The notes: a model not told the origin generated them from the sequence alone. 12,431 nucleotides of DNA from SAR324 cluster bacterium (GCA_022572825.1 JACZVE010000043.1:1-12431); one strand, 5' to 3'; positions 1-6,719 are shown, counted from the first letter of the stretch. Translations and numbers: made by a program.

Positions 1-383
1 ACCACCGTGCGTTGGTCGCGCGGGCCGTCGAACTCGCAGAAAAATATATTCTGCCAGCGGGACAGTCCCAACTGGCCTTCGATCAGGGGAATGGTCTCCG
101 ACGGCCCGACGAGGCCCGCCTTGAGATGGGCGTCGCCATTGTCGTCCACGCGGTCGTGCAGCCATACGCCCTGGGGGATGAGCTTGCGCAGCAGGGTCAC
201 CACGTCGGTGGGCACGCTGGCGTCCCAGTTTTCCTGGATCATGATGGCCGCGGTGGAGCCCTGCGCGTACAGGGCCACCAGGCCGTTGGCGGTGCCGGCC
301 CTGGCTACGATGGCCCGCACCTGCTCGGTAATGTCGATCAGCTCTTCCCGCGCGCCGGTGCGCAGCTCGATCACTTCCCGCAT
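1..383 (-). CDS. yjbQ: YjbQ/UPF0047 family protein (secondary thiamine-phosphate synthase-like), cut by window edge
   Basis: The first 127 residues are visible; the family is about 135-140 aa long, so only a short C-terminal tail lies outside the window. The start is ATG at 383, with an AAAGGG ribosome site about 8 nt upstream. The signature blocks seen are GLVALYAQGSTAAIMIQEN (34-52), GDAHLKAGLVGPSETIPL (83-100) and SRWQNIFFCEFDGPR (108-122), which together identify UPF0047/YjbQ. Family members form small trimers; E. coli YjbQ shows weak thiamine-phosphate synthase activity, and the physiological role is unclear. Where many members read PHTT, this one reads QGST (41-44), so the usual histidine is replaced by glycine. 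I believe this is a known subgroup, so activity should not be assumed. The upstream region carries the 23-bp repeat array. The family call is firm, the biochemical role is not. Confidence 0.9.
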   Translation of the reverse strand, partial: MREVIELRTGAREELIDITEQVRAIVARAGTANGLVALYAQGSTAAIMIQENWDASVPTDVVTLLRKLIPQGVWLHDRVDDNGDAHLKAGLVGPSETIPLIEGQLGLSRWQNIFFCEFDGPRDQRTV

Positions 384-435
384 GGCTTGACCCTTTCGCT
401 AGGTCACGTTCCACGGCTGCAAGCAAGGGGCGCAC

Positions 436-544
436 CGCTTGCGTGTCGCGCGTTGAATCGCTTGCGTGTCGCGCGTTGAATCGCTTGCGTGTCGCGCGTT
501 GAATCGCTTGCGTGTCGCGCGTTGAATCGCTTGCGTGTCGCGCG
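436..544. repeat. Tandem array of 4.7 copies of a 23-bp unit
   Basis: Four perfect head-to-tail copies lie at 436-458, 459-481, 482-504 and 505-527, plus a 17-bp partial copy at 528-544. On the plus strand each unit begins CGCTTGCGTGTC and ends GCGTTGAAT. There are no spacers, so it is not CRISPR. Because 23 is not a multiple of 3, the open frames crossing it are repeat artefacts. The array fills much of the 302-bp gap between the CHASE2 gene 3' end and yjbQ, starting 53 bp upstream of the yjbQ start codon, so it would lie in that gene's promoter or leader. The rest of the gap (384-435 and 545-685) shows no convincing gene. The copies are identical, which suggests recent slippage or expansion. 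Function unknown. Confidence 0.97.
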
Positions 545-685
545 ATTCTTCTCCCACATAGAATATTTTCGGACAGCTTGCAGGAGACCCGTGGGGGTTT
601 GGTGGCCAAGGCATTGTAATCGATTGATCACCAGGGATATGCGCCCGCTCAGCAAAACAGACGGCGCTCCTGGCACAAATGCTGG

Positions 686-2080
686 CTAGCGAGACATTCC
701 ACGATCGAAGCCGCGTACCCCGGCCCAAACGGCCAGAAGGGTTAGCGCCACATAAACGTAGGAAGGCCAGGTAAGCAGCTCCGTCACCATCCAGCGGTGT
801 AAGAACGTGTACCCCAGCACCAAGGCGAGAACCAGGACTGTTCCATGCAGGTTTCTCAGCATGGGCAGTACGACGGCCAGCAAGAGCCCCGCACAAAGCA
901 TCAGGAATAATGTGTAGATGTCGTTCAACAAGGTCTGCTCGAAGTAGGTATCGGTGAGGAGGTTGTCCAGCAAGGTGGCATGAATTTCCACACCTGCGAG
1001 AGCCACCGATACCGGCGTGTTACGAAAATCGGAGAGGCCTATTTCGGTCGCGCCCACCAAAACGATCCTGTCCAGCAACTGTTCTTTGGGAATTTTCCGC
1101 TCGATAATCTCGAAGACCGAATAGCGGGGAAACGTTCCTTCCGGCCCCCTGAAGTTGAGCAGAATCGAACCGTCGAAATTGGGAACGATCAACCTGTCGC
1201 CGACTTTGATGGTACGAATGAATCCGCTTTGGTCAGTCTCGATCGCGATCGCTTCGGCCCCGAGATACTGCCTGAACACTTGCAGCCCCAGGGCAGGATA
1301 AACGTTGTCCCCGAATTGCATGAGCAGGTGCGTGCGGCGTATGAGGCCATCCTCCCGATCCGGAATAATGTTGAAGAAGCCCGCAGACAACGCAGCCTCA
1401 CCGATTGCTTCGATGTTGGGTTCCGGCAGCAACCCGATGGGAACCGTTCCCCTATCCACCGGTCCCTTGATGTCGGAAATCTCCAGGCCGGCAAGGGATG
1501 CCTTCGCGGTGGCAATCTCGGCTTGGCTCAGATGAATCACAGAGCCGCGCCGTGAAAAAAAGAAATATCCCAGCACCGAATTGGCGGCCTCGGCCAATGC
1601 CCCGGCGAACCGGGCATCTCCATTCACGCCGGCCTTCGCGCCTTCCAGGAATTGCAGGAAGCGGTCTGCTTTCGCGCTCGGCTCGAAGCCGAGACTGTTG
1701 AACCGATCCTTGACGCTTTCGATAAGGTCGCCGCCGGGTTCGGGCTCGGAAAATACGATATCGAATCCGATGGTGCGCACCTCGTAATGGTCGGTGAGGG
1801 CCTCCACCAGTTCAGCCATGCGCGCCCGCGGCCAGGGCCAGCGGCCGTAGCGGTCCACGCTCAGGGTGTCGACGGCGGCGATCACCACCCGGCCGCTATG
1901 GGGCTGTGCCCCCCGCTCCTTGATGATGAAGTCCACCCACTTCTTGTCCATCAGATTGAGAAAGCTGGGCTCCAACGTGGCCGCGTTGTAGGCAAACAGG
2001 CCCAGCATCCCGGCCGTGATAGCCAGGGCGATAATCCGACCGGCCGGTTTGAACAGCTTCCCCAGCATCACCGCCTTCAT
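686..2080 (-). CDS. CHASE2 domain membrane sensor protein lacking an output domain
   Basis: This 464-aa protein has a membrane segment at about 15-33, a CHASE2 extracytoplasmic sensor domain at about 40-380, and three C-terminal membrane helices (about 386-408, 412-431 and 439-457). CHASE2 hallmarks are VVIAAVDTLSVDRYGRWPWPR (65-85), IGFDIVFSEP (104-113), FNIIPDREDGLIRRT (236-250), and IVLVGATEIGLSDF followed by AGVEIHATLLDNLL (339-375). CHASE2 is normally followed by a nucleotide cyclase, kinase or GGDEF domain after the third helix. Here the protein stops at RGFDRGMSR, seven to ten residues past that helix. I saw no cyclase, kinase or GGDEF sequence in any frame of the 300 bp downstream, so this is not a simple frameshift. 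The start is ambiguous: ATG 2080 has a weak, distant GGGAG, while ATG 2068 (residue 5) has AAGG 6 nt upstream. It may act as an orphan sensor for a partner protein, or be a truncated receptor. Confidence 0.9.
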   Translation of the reverse strand: MKAVMLGKLFKPAGRIIALAITAGMLGLFAYNAATLEPSFLNLMDKKWVDFIIKERGAQPHSGRVVIAAVDTLSVDRYGRWPWPRARMAELVEALTDHYEVRTIGFDIVFSEPEPGGDLIESVKDRFNSLGFEPSAKADRFLQFLEGAKAGVNGDARFAGALAEAANSVLGYFFFSRRGSVIHLSQAEIATAKASLAGLEISDIKGPVDRGTVPIGLLPEPNIEAIGEAALSAGFFNIIPDREDGLIRRTHLLMQFGDNVYPALGLQVFRQYLGAEAIAIETDQSGFIRTIKVGDRLIVPNFDGSILLNFRGPEGTFPRYSVFEIIERKIPKEQLLDRIVLVGATEIGLSDFRNTPVSVALAGVEIHATLLDNLLTDTYFEQTLLNDIYTLFLMLCAGLLLAVVLPMLRNLHGTVLVLALVLGYTFLHRWMVTELLTWPSYVYVALTLLAVWAGVRGFDRGMSR

Positions 2081-2169
2081 CAGTGGCTCTTACTCCCGGT
2101 CAAATATTGGAGGGAAACGGGGTGAATCAGAAGCTCGTTGATTAAATCTTAAGAAATACAAGCGATCGA

Positions 2170-2254
2170 TGGGGTTGCGCTTCAACCCCACCTCCGCCCG
2201 TCCGCATCGCTTGCGAGCGGCGCGCTGCTCCCCCTCTCCCGCGGGAGAGGGGGA
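2170..2254. repeat. Cluster of three consecutive palindromes / stem-loops (REP-like)
   Basis: Three inverted repeats follow each other in 85 bp. The first is TGGGGTTG/CAACCCCA (2170-2177 and 2183-2190, loop CGCTT). The second is CCGC-TCGC pairing with GCGA-GCGG (2202-2220, one bulged A). The third is a perfect 26-bp palindrome at 2229-2254, centred on CCCGCGGG. The last one, followed by GGATGGGGGGTGAGG, resembles the CCCTCTCCC...GGGAGAGGG intergenic repeats found in many proteobacterial genomes. The cluster sits in the roughly 305-bp gap between the CMD-family gene and the CHASE2 gene, about 90 bp upstream of the latter. None of the stems has a T-run, so they are not obvious terminators. The remaining gap (2255-2367) is AT-richer and holds no gene I can support. 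Confidence 0.75.
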
Positions 2255-2367
2255 TGGGGGGTGAGGTGTTGTTCAATAAAAACAGAACCTTATTGCGATT
2301 GCCCGAATCCGTAAAAAAAAACAGATCTTTCAAAGGAACCGATAATACACCACACCAGCCCGCACAC

Positions 2368-2385
2368 AAAAACGCCGGACGGCGC
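2368..2385 (-). terminator. Short intrinsic terminator after the CMD-family gene
   Basis: On the minus strand, immediately after the TGA stop, the sequence is GCGCCGTCCGGCG followed by TTTTT. This gives a CGCC/GGCG stem with a GTCC loop and a U-run at 2372-2368. It would end the SDR-CMD transcript. The stem is short, so efficiency is uncertain. Confidence 0.5.
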
Positions 2386-2928
2386 TCAAAACGTCTGAAA
2401 TTCCTCGTCTTCCAGCTCTATCTGGAGGGCCTCCAGCAGACGGCACATCATCTCGTAATATCCGATGGCAATGGTGAGCTCAACGATCTCCTGATCGTCC
2501 AGGAACCTGCGCAGAGCGGCGAAGGTCTCGTCGCGGGCGCGGTAGGTGCGCGACACCTCGTCCGTGTAGGCCAGCACGGCGCGCTCGTCCTCGTCGAACA
2601 ATTCGGAGCGTTCCCAATGCGGCAGGGCGTCGATCTGCGCGCGGGAGATGCCCGCCTGCTCGCCGAAGTGCACGTGCTTGGTGAACTCGTAGGAAGCGTT
2701 GGCCAGGTCTCCTATCCGCAGGATGGCGAACTCGCGCAGCTTCGGGGACAGCTTGCCTTTCATGAGGATCTTGTTGCCCAGGCGCAAAATTTCAGGGCCG
2801 ATCGTCGGCGCGTGGGCAACGGCCTTGTACACATTGAGCACCTGATAGCCGCCCGCCTCCATCTTCTCGAACATCTCACGCACCCTGGGATGGGCGGTCT
2901 CCTTTTCCAGCAATGCCACGCGTGCCAT
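2386..2928 (-). CDS. Carboxymuconolactone decarboxylase (CMD) family protein
   Basis: 180 aa, alpha-helical, with the CMD/AhpD-like core. RLGNKILMKGKLSPKLREFAILRIGDLANASYEFTKHVHFGEQAGIS (49-95) matches the family pattern of a helix, a (C/N)xxYE motif, a conserved His (H85, with H87) and xxGxS. The AhpD CxxC pair is absent: the equivalent stretch reads NASYEF. A peroxidase mechanism by cysteine is therefore unlikely, and the call stays at family level. The C-terminal half (DEDERAVLAYTDEVSRTYRA, EIVELTIAIGYYEMMCRLLEAL) is typical of the longer family members. The start is ATG 2928, with AGGGG 7 nt upstream. It lies 54 bp downstream of the SDR gene on the same strand and probably shares its transcript. 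CMD-SDR pairs are common in catabolic gene sets, but the substrate cannot be read from sequence. Confidence 0.88.
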   Translation of the reverse strand: MARVALLEKETAHPRVREMFEKMEAGGYQVLNVYKAVAHAPTIGPEILRLGNKILMKGKLSPKLREFAILRIGDLANASYEFTKHVHFGEQAGISRAQIDALPHWERSELFDEDERAVLAYTDEVSRTYRARDETFAALRRFLDDQEIVELTIAIGYYEMMCRLLEALQIELEDEEFQTF

Positions 2929-2982
2929 GCTTTTTCCCCTATTGATCTCTCGTTGGGCATCCCATCGGGAAGGGACCGCCCC

Positions 2983-3783
2983 TCAGCCGACCATGGCGCA
3001 CTGGCCGCCATCGACCGGCAGCACGACCCCGGTTACGAATTTGGCCTCGTCGGAGGCCAGGTACAGGGCGGCGTATGCCACGTCCCAGGCCGAGCCCATC
3101 CCGCCCTTGAGGGGCACCTGCGAGTCTCGTTGCTGGATCAGCTCGGCGCGGTCGATTCCCAACGCACGGCTGAAGCCCTCGATGGCCATGGGCGTGTTCA
3201 TCAGCCCGGGCATGATGCCGTTCACGCGCACGCCCTTGGGCGCGGCGCCCATGGCGATGGCCTGCGTGAGTGCGTTGAGGCCTGCTTTGGAAGTTTTGTA
3301 GGCCAGCATGTTCAGGTTGCAGACCGCGGCCACCGAGGAGATGTTGATGATGGAGCCTCCCCCTTGGGCCACCATGTGCGGCATCACCGCCTGACAGGTG
3401 AAAACGACGCTCTTGGTATTGACGTTGACGATGCGCTCCCAGTCGGCTTCGGTGACATTGCTCAGACCGCGGTCCCCGTCAGCGATGCCCACGTTATTGT
3501 GAAGCACGTCGATGCGCCCCCAACGGGCCGCGCAGGCCTCGGCCATGGCCCGGCACTCCGCGGCGCGGGTGGCATCGGCGGCGAACGCGAAGGCCTCACC
3601 ACCCTCGGCGGCGATCCTCTCGCCCGTTTCCTCGGCCGAGTCCAGCCGGATGTCCACCAGCATCACCCGCGCGCCTTCGCGGGCGAACAGGATGGCCGTG
3701 GCGCGTCCGTTACCGATGGTCTCCCCGGGGGTCTGCCCGGCGCCGACGACGATTGCCACTTTGCCTTGCAGCCGCTCTCCCAT
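2983..3783 (-). CDS. SDR family NAD(P)-dependent oxidoreductase
   Basis: 266 aa, classical short-chain dehydrogenase. It has an extended glycine-rich cofactor loop GAGQTPGETIGNGRA (14-28), LVDIR with D44 at the end of beta-2 (suggests NAD preference), a DAT motif (70-72) and NNVG (96-99, variant of NNAG). The catalytic residues are N122 (NVNT), S149 (NISS), Y162 and K166 (YKTSK). PG (192-193) and VLPVDGG near the C-terminus (254-260) complete the fold. The glycine loop is a few residues longer than the standard TGxxxGIG, a feature shared with one SDR subgroup. The start is ATG 3783, with AGGG 6 nt upstream. It is the first gene of a probable two-gene unit with the CMD-family protein. An upstream hairpin AGGGG-TCGG-CCCCT (3814-3827) could lie in the leader. 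Substrate unknown. Confidence 0.92.
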   Translation of the reverse strand: MGERLQGKVAIVVGAGQTPGETIGNGRATAILFAREGARVMLVDIRLDSAEETGERIAAEGGEAFAFAADATRAAECRAMAEACAARWGRIDVLHNNVGIADGDRGLSNVTEADWERIVNVNTKSVVFTCQAVMPHMVAQGGGSIINISSVAAVCNLNMLAYKTSKAGLNALTQAIAMGAAPKGVRVNGIMPGLMNTPMAIEGFSRALGIDRAELIQQRDSQVPLKGGMGSAWDVAYAALYLASDEAKFVTGVVLPVDGGQCAMVG

Positions 3784-4035
3784 GGTGCCCTGCTCCCGCT
3801 TTCATGTGCCGCGAGGGGTCGGCCCCTGATCACAATACGCGCCAAGCCGCCGTCCCGTCGGCCGGCGCCAATGGCGGCCGGTGTTCTGGCTCCATATCTT
3901 CCCCGGCGGTCGGCGTCAAGAGAGCCATGGCGGGTCGGCATACCTCGCCGCGCACCGCGTTGCCGGCGGAGTAGATGGCAGGCGCCCGGGCAGGTGCTAT
4001 CCAAGACGTGAAGGGTGCGGCACCCCCCCTGAGCG

Positions 4036-4236
4036 TCAATACCGGTACAGCTTGCCGTCCGGCCCGTATTTGCAGGGCACTTTCAGATCCGTTGGGGGAC
4101 ATTCGATGTTGTTGGCGCGGAACGCCTCGATGCTGGAATCGGCCGGCGCGCAGCCCGTCAGCAGCAAGGCTGCCACCACCAGCGGAATCCGCCACACCCT
4201 CTGCAATCGCCGGCAGGCCTTGCCGCAATATCCCAT
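4036..4236 (-). CDS. Small lipoprotein with C-terminal CPxTDxxVPC motif (copy 1)
   Basis: 66 aa from ATG 4236; a TTG start at 4278 would add 14 arginine-rich residues and is less likely. The lipoprotein signal peptide is basic (KACRRLQRVWR, 6-16), then hydrophobic (IPLVVAALLL), then the lipobox LTGC|A with Cys29. The mature part is only about 38 residues: a short linker, then CPPTDLKVPCKYGPDGKLYRY at the end. Two cysteines flank the TD core and may form a disulfide in the periplasm. The same C-terminal pattern occurs in the small gene at 4634-4801. The ribosome site is weak (GCGAG). I do not recognise a named family. A small envelope role is inferred only from the lipobox. Confidence 0.75.
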   Translation of the reverse strand: MGYCGKACRRLQRVWRIPLVVAALLLTGCAPADSSIEAFRANNIECPPTDLKVPCKYGPDGKLYRY

Positions 4237-4284
4237 GACCGCTCGCTTTCGGCGCAAATTCCTGCGCGGGGGCCGCAATCCGTT

Positions 4285-4346
4285 CGGTTCAATCGCCGGT
4301 GTGCGGCGGGTCCCAATCCGGAGCGGTTCGGTCGCCTGTGTGCGGC
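4285..4346. repeat. Pair of imperfect 23-bp direct repeats upstream of lipoprotein copy 1
   Basis: The segments 4285-4307 (CGGTTCAATCGCCGG...) and 4324-4346 (CGGTTCGGTCGCCTG...) match at 20 of 23 positions and both end TGTGCGGC. The CAATCCG just before each is also shared. They lie 39 bp apart between the candidate promoter and the start codon of the lipoprotein, so they would be in its 5' leader or next to its start of transcription. They could be operator half-sites or a decayed duplication. Confidence 0.5.
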
Positions 4347-4347
4347 C

Positions 4348-4376
4348 AGTTTAGCGCGGCGGCCGGATGAATTCAA
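4348..4376 (-). promoter_or_regulatory. Candidate sigma70-type promoter for lipoprotein copy 1
   Basis: On the minus strand, TTGAAT (4376-4371) and TAAACT (4353-4348) are separated by exactly 17 bp. Transcription would begin near 4341, giving a leader of about 105 nt before ATG 4236. The match is four of six at each box; it is a pattern-based prediction only. Confidence 0.4.
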
Positions 4377-4420
4377 CGCGCCGGCCTTCTCGCGCAGGCC
4401 TGGCGGCGCCCTGTCGGCCA

Positions 4421-4484
4421 TGGCCAAGCAAGAGGGCCGTGAGGCAAGAGTACCGTGAAGCAGGACAGCCGTGAAGCGGACCGT
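4421..4484. repeat. Four degenerate 16-bp tandem units
   Basis: The units are 4421-4436, 4437-4452, 4453-4468 and 4469-4484. The last three begin CCGTGA(A/G)GC, and the core (A/G)GCA(A/G)GA recurs in the first three. They lie in the 397-bp spacer between the two lipoprotein genes, upstream of the candidate promoter. The remaining spacer (4485-4633) shows no gene I can support. The copies are diverged, so this is an old or drifting repeat. Confidence 0.45.
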
Positions 4485-4633
4485 GCCGGGGCAAAGCCAT
4501 TCGCGCAGGCGAGCGAGCATTCACGCATCCCGGCGCTCATCCCGCCCAGCGCCGCCCGCAACGGCAGGCGCCGGGGCGAAGCGCGGAGGGGCCGTCTCTG
4601 CCGCGCACCTGCTCAAGGCGCACAGTGCCAACC

Positions 4634-4801
4634 TCACAGACGGAACAAATTGCCAGTGGCGGTTCTGCCGCAGGGCACGGTAAAATCCGTCGCCGGGCAG
4701 GGGCTGCGCTTTCCGATGCCGCTGCCGCGGGCGGAGGATTTTGCACAGCCTGCCACGACAAGGATGGTCACTAGCAGCAGGGGGATAACAAGTCGTTTCA
4801 T
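4634..4801 (-). CDS. Tiny lipoprotein with C-terminal CPxTDxxVPC motif (copy 2)
   Basis: 55 aa from ATG 4801 to TGA 4634-4636. The signal peptide is canonical: MKRLVIPLLLVTILVV, lipobox VAGC|A with Cys19, then a short linker KSSARGSGIGKR and the end CPATDFTVPCGRTATGNLFRL. The last 21 residues align without gaps to the other small lipoprotein in this window (shared C-P-x-T-D-aromatic/Leu-x-V-P-C-x5-G-x-L-aromatic-R), which argues strongly that both are real genes. The mature peptide would be about 37 residues, lipid-anchored, with two cysteines besides the lipidated one. The ribosome site is poor (AGAAG abuts the start; AGGG is 13 nt away). It reads divergently from the FAD oxidoreductase gene. 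Function unknown. Confidence 0.72.
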   Translation of the reverse strand: MKRLVIPLLLVTILVVAGCAKSSARGSGIGKRSPCPATDFTVPCGRTATGNLFRL

Positions 4802-4834
4802 CTTCTGGTAGCGTCCCTAACTGTGTACCGGTGT

Positions 4835-4851
4835 GCCCAATTGGGTTGGGC
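4835..4851. promoter_or_regulatory. Overlapping palindromes in the divergent lipoprotein / FAD-enzyme spacer
   Basis: GCCCAATTGGGTTGGGC contains the perfect 10-bp palindrome CCCAATTGGG (4836-4845), and an alternative pairing GCCCAA/TTGGGC across 4835-4851. It sits in the 178-bp divergent spacer (4802-4979), 34 bp upstream of the lipoprotein start, next to ACCGGT (4827-4832). An operator is plausible from position and symmetry, but there is no further support. Confidence 0.25.
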
Positions 4852-4979
4852 CTGACGATGAGGGTTACACTAGGTGGAACGATTGGGCGCCTGAAAGGTC
4901 CGATGCGTCCTAACGGGTGTCGTCCGAACGCGGATGCCGGTCGGGCGCACGGCACGATTGCCGGCGGGAGGGGAGCGCG

Positions 4980-6227
4980 ATGGCTGCCGCTTATGACGGA
5001 ATCATCATCGGCGCGGGAGTGATGGGCGCCAGCAGTGCGCTGCAGCTGGCCGCTGCGGGCATGAAAAAGCTGCTGGTGGTGGAGAAAGGGCCGGGCGTGG
5101 GATCGGGCTCCACCGGCCGCTCGACCGCCATTATCCGTCAGACCTACAGCAACTACGAGGTCTCGCTGATGGCCCACGAGGCCCTGCGGCTGTTCCAGAA
5201 CTGGCGCGACTTCGTGCGTCTGCCCCAGGAACGGGCCCACTTCAACAACTGCGGGGTGATGTTCCTGTTTCGCAACGACGAGCCCAGTCTGCCCCATATC
5301 CTCGCGATGCACCGGCGGGTGGGGGTGCGATCCAGTGTGCTGGATGCGGACGACAAAGCGCGCATGTTCCCGGACCTGGACTTCGCCGCGACGCCGCCGG
5401 AGCTTGTAGAGGCCGGGGGCGGCGAGTCCCACGAGGTGCAGGCGCTCTACGAGCACGAGGGCGGCTTTGCGGATCCGGTCGGCACGGCGGAGGACATGCT
5501 GGATGCCGCCCGCGCGCTGGGGGTGGAGGTGCGCTTCCGTACGCGGGTCACGGCCATCCGCCAGGTTGGCGGCCGGGTGCGTGCCGTGGAACTAGCCCGG
5601 GACGCCGGGCGGGAGGAGGTACACGCGCCGGTAGTGGTCAACTGCGCCGGCCCCTGGGCGATGCGGCTCAACGAGCTGGCGGGCTATCCGCTGGCCCACC
5701 GCATGGTACCCGTCCGCGTGCAGATCGTCTGCAAGCACTTCAGCGAGCGGCTGAAAGGCCCGCTGCCCATGATGGCGGACATGGTCTCGGGGTTCTACTG
5801 CCGCCTGGAGGCCAGCGGCACGCAGCTCATCCTGGGTTCGGTCAAGGAAGAGGACGAGCGGGAGGAGGTGGCCGATCCGGACCATTACAACGAGGTGGCC
5901 GATGCGCCGTTCCGGGAGCGACTCCTGGCCCTGCTGCACAATCGCGTGCCCACCTTCAAGGTGCGCGGGCGCATCACCTCCTACGCCGGGCTGTACACGA
6001 TCAACAAGGTGGACTCCCACCCCATTATCGACCAGTCGGAGCTGCAGGGGTATTTCAACGTGAACGGCTTCTCCGGCCACGGCTTCAAGCTGTCGCCGGT
6101 GGTGGGGATGATCGTGGCGCAAAAGGTGCTGGGCCAGTGGGGACGGGGCAGCACCGCCGTGCCGCTGGACTTCTTCGACAAGGACCGCAAGCCCCTCGCC
6201 ACCCACTGGGGGGGCGTGATCGCCTGA
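4980..6227 (+). CDS. FAD-dependent oxidoreductase, DAO/sarcosine oxidase beta-like family
   Basis: 415 aa. The start is ATG 4980, preceded by GGGAGGGGAG; an upstream in-frame ATG at 4917 would add 21 unlikely residues. The N-terminal Rossmann FAD site is IIIGAGVMGASSALQLAAAG (8-27), with E35 at the end of beta-2 for the ribose. It is followed by GSGSTGRSTAIIRQTYSN (41-58), typical of the sarcosine oxidase/glycine oxidase/DadA group. The C-terminal FAD-contact block GFSGHGFKLSPVVG (363-376) is the family signature. These soluble flavoenzymes oxidise secondary or primary amines such as sarcosine, glycine or D-amino acids. The substrate here cannot be told. No alpha, gamma or delta sarcosine oxidase subunit genes lie beside it, so it looks like a stand-alone enzyme. 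It converges on the thioesterase gene 48 bp away. Confidence 0.9.
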   Translation: MAAAYDGIIIGAGVMGASSALQLAAAGMKKLLVVEKGPGVGSGSTGRSTAIIRQTYSNYEVSLMAHEALRLFQNWRDFVRLPQERAHFNNCGVMFLFRNDEPSLPHILAMHRRVGVRSSVLDADDKARMFPDLDFAATPPELVEAGGGESHEVQALYEHEGGFADPVGTAEDMLDAARALGVEVRFRTRVTAIRQVGGRVRAVELARDAGREEVHAPVVVNCAGPWAMRLNELAGYPLAHRMVPVRVQIVCKHFSERLKGPLPMMADMVSGFYCRLEASGTQLILGSVKEEDEREEVADPDHYNEVADAPFRERLLALLHNRVPTFKVRGRITSYAGLYTINKVDSHPIIDQSELQGYFNVNGFSGHGFKLSPVVGMIVAQKVLGQWGRGSTAVPLDFFDKDRKPLATHWGGVIA

Positions 6228-6229
6228 GC

Positions 6230-6268
6230 GGGCGCCTTCGCCCAGCGCGCAGCGGCCCCCAGTGCGCG
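6230..6268. terminator. Candidate stem-loops between convergent FAD-enzyme and thioesterase genes
   Basis: The 48-bp convergent spacer holds GGGCG-CCTT-CGCCC (6230-6243) and CGCGCA/TGCGCG with an 11-nt loop (6246-6268). Neither is followed by a T-run, so they are weak or Rho-assisted terminator candidates only. Confidence 0.3.
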
Positions 6269-6275
6269 GCGGCCC

Positions 6276-6719
6276 TCAGCGCGGTGCCAGGTTCAGGTAG
6301 GTAACGATGGCGCTGGCGCAACGGGTCTCCGCACCCTCGCGCACGGCGAACACGTCGGAGCGCAGCACGGTGAGGGTGCGCCCTCCCTTCAGCACTTCGG
6401 CCCGTCCGATCAACTCCTCGCCGTCCGCGGGAGCCAGAAAATTGAGCTTGTACTCCACGGTGATGACGCCGGAGCCTTCCGGTACCACGGTGCGCGCCGC
6501 GTAGCCCGCAGCCGAATCGGCCAAGGTGCCCACCACGCCGCCGTGAACGTAGCCATGCTCCTGCAGCAGGTGTGGCTGGACGGGAACGCGCAGCTCGCAG
6601 AAACCCGGGCGCACCGTGCCCAGGGTGGCCCCAAGGGTGCGCAGGAAGGGGATGCTCTGGAAATGGGCGCGAATCCTCCCTTCCAGCGCTTCATCCAGAC
6701 GGGGACCTTCCTCCTTCAT
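6276..6719 (-). CDS. PaaI-family hotdog thioesterase (copy A)
   Basis: 147 aa. The start is ATG 6719 (GGAG 6 nt upstream), preferred over an in-frame TTG at 6731. It has the hotdog-fold PaaI/YdiI signature: QEHGYVHGGVVGTLADSAAGYAA (53-75), with HGG at 59-61 and the catalytic-type D68, then VITVEYKLNFLAPADGEELIGRAEVLKGGRTLTV (85-118). These enzymes hydrolyse acyl- or aroyl-CoA thioesters as tetramers. It is closely similar along its whole length to the gene at 6791-7234, with equal length and conserved catalytic motifs, so the two are a tandem duplication. Substrate unknown. Confidence 0.9.
   Translation of the reverse strand: MKEEGPRLDEALEGRIRAHFQSIPFLRTLGATLGTVRPGFCELRVPVQPHLLQEHGYVHGGVVGTLADSAAGYAARTVVPEGSGVITVEYKLNFLAPADGEELIGRAEVLKGGRTLTVLRSDVFAVREGAETRCASAIVTYLNLAPR

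Noticed and set aside
436..544. CRISPR array
   Set aside because: The 23-bp units are directly adjacent with no spacers.
489..689. Small plus-strand ORF across the repeat array with GTG start after AGGAG near 582-591
   Set aside because: Its N-terminal part is the translated repeat and the remainder has no features; antisense to the CHASE2 end.
686..2080. Frameshifted CHASE2-adenylate cyclase
   Set aside because: No cyclase, kinase or GGDEF residues are visible in any frame between 384 and 685.
2254..4011. Very long plus-strand open frame (585 codons) opposite the CMD and SDR genes
   Set aside because: It is antisense to two genes with clear family motifs, and its translation is His/Gly/Ala-rich with no domain; a GC-rich shadow frame.
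4521..5456. 311-codon minus-strand open frame
   Set aside because: It overlaps the start of the FAD oxidoreductase antisense and one small lipoprotein in another frame; no recognisable domain.
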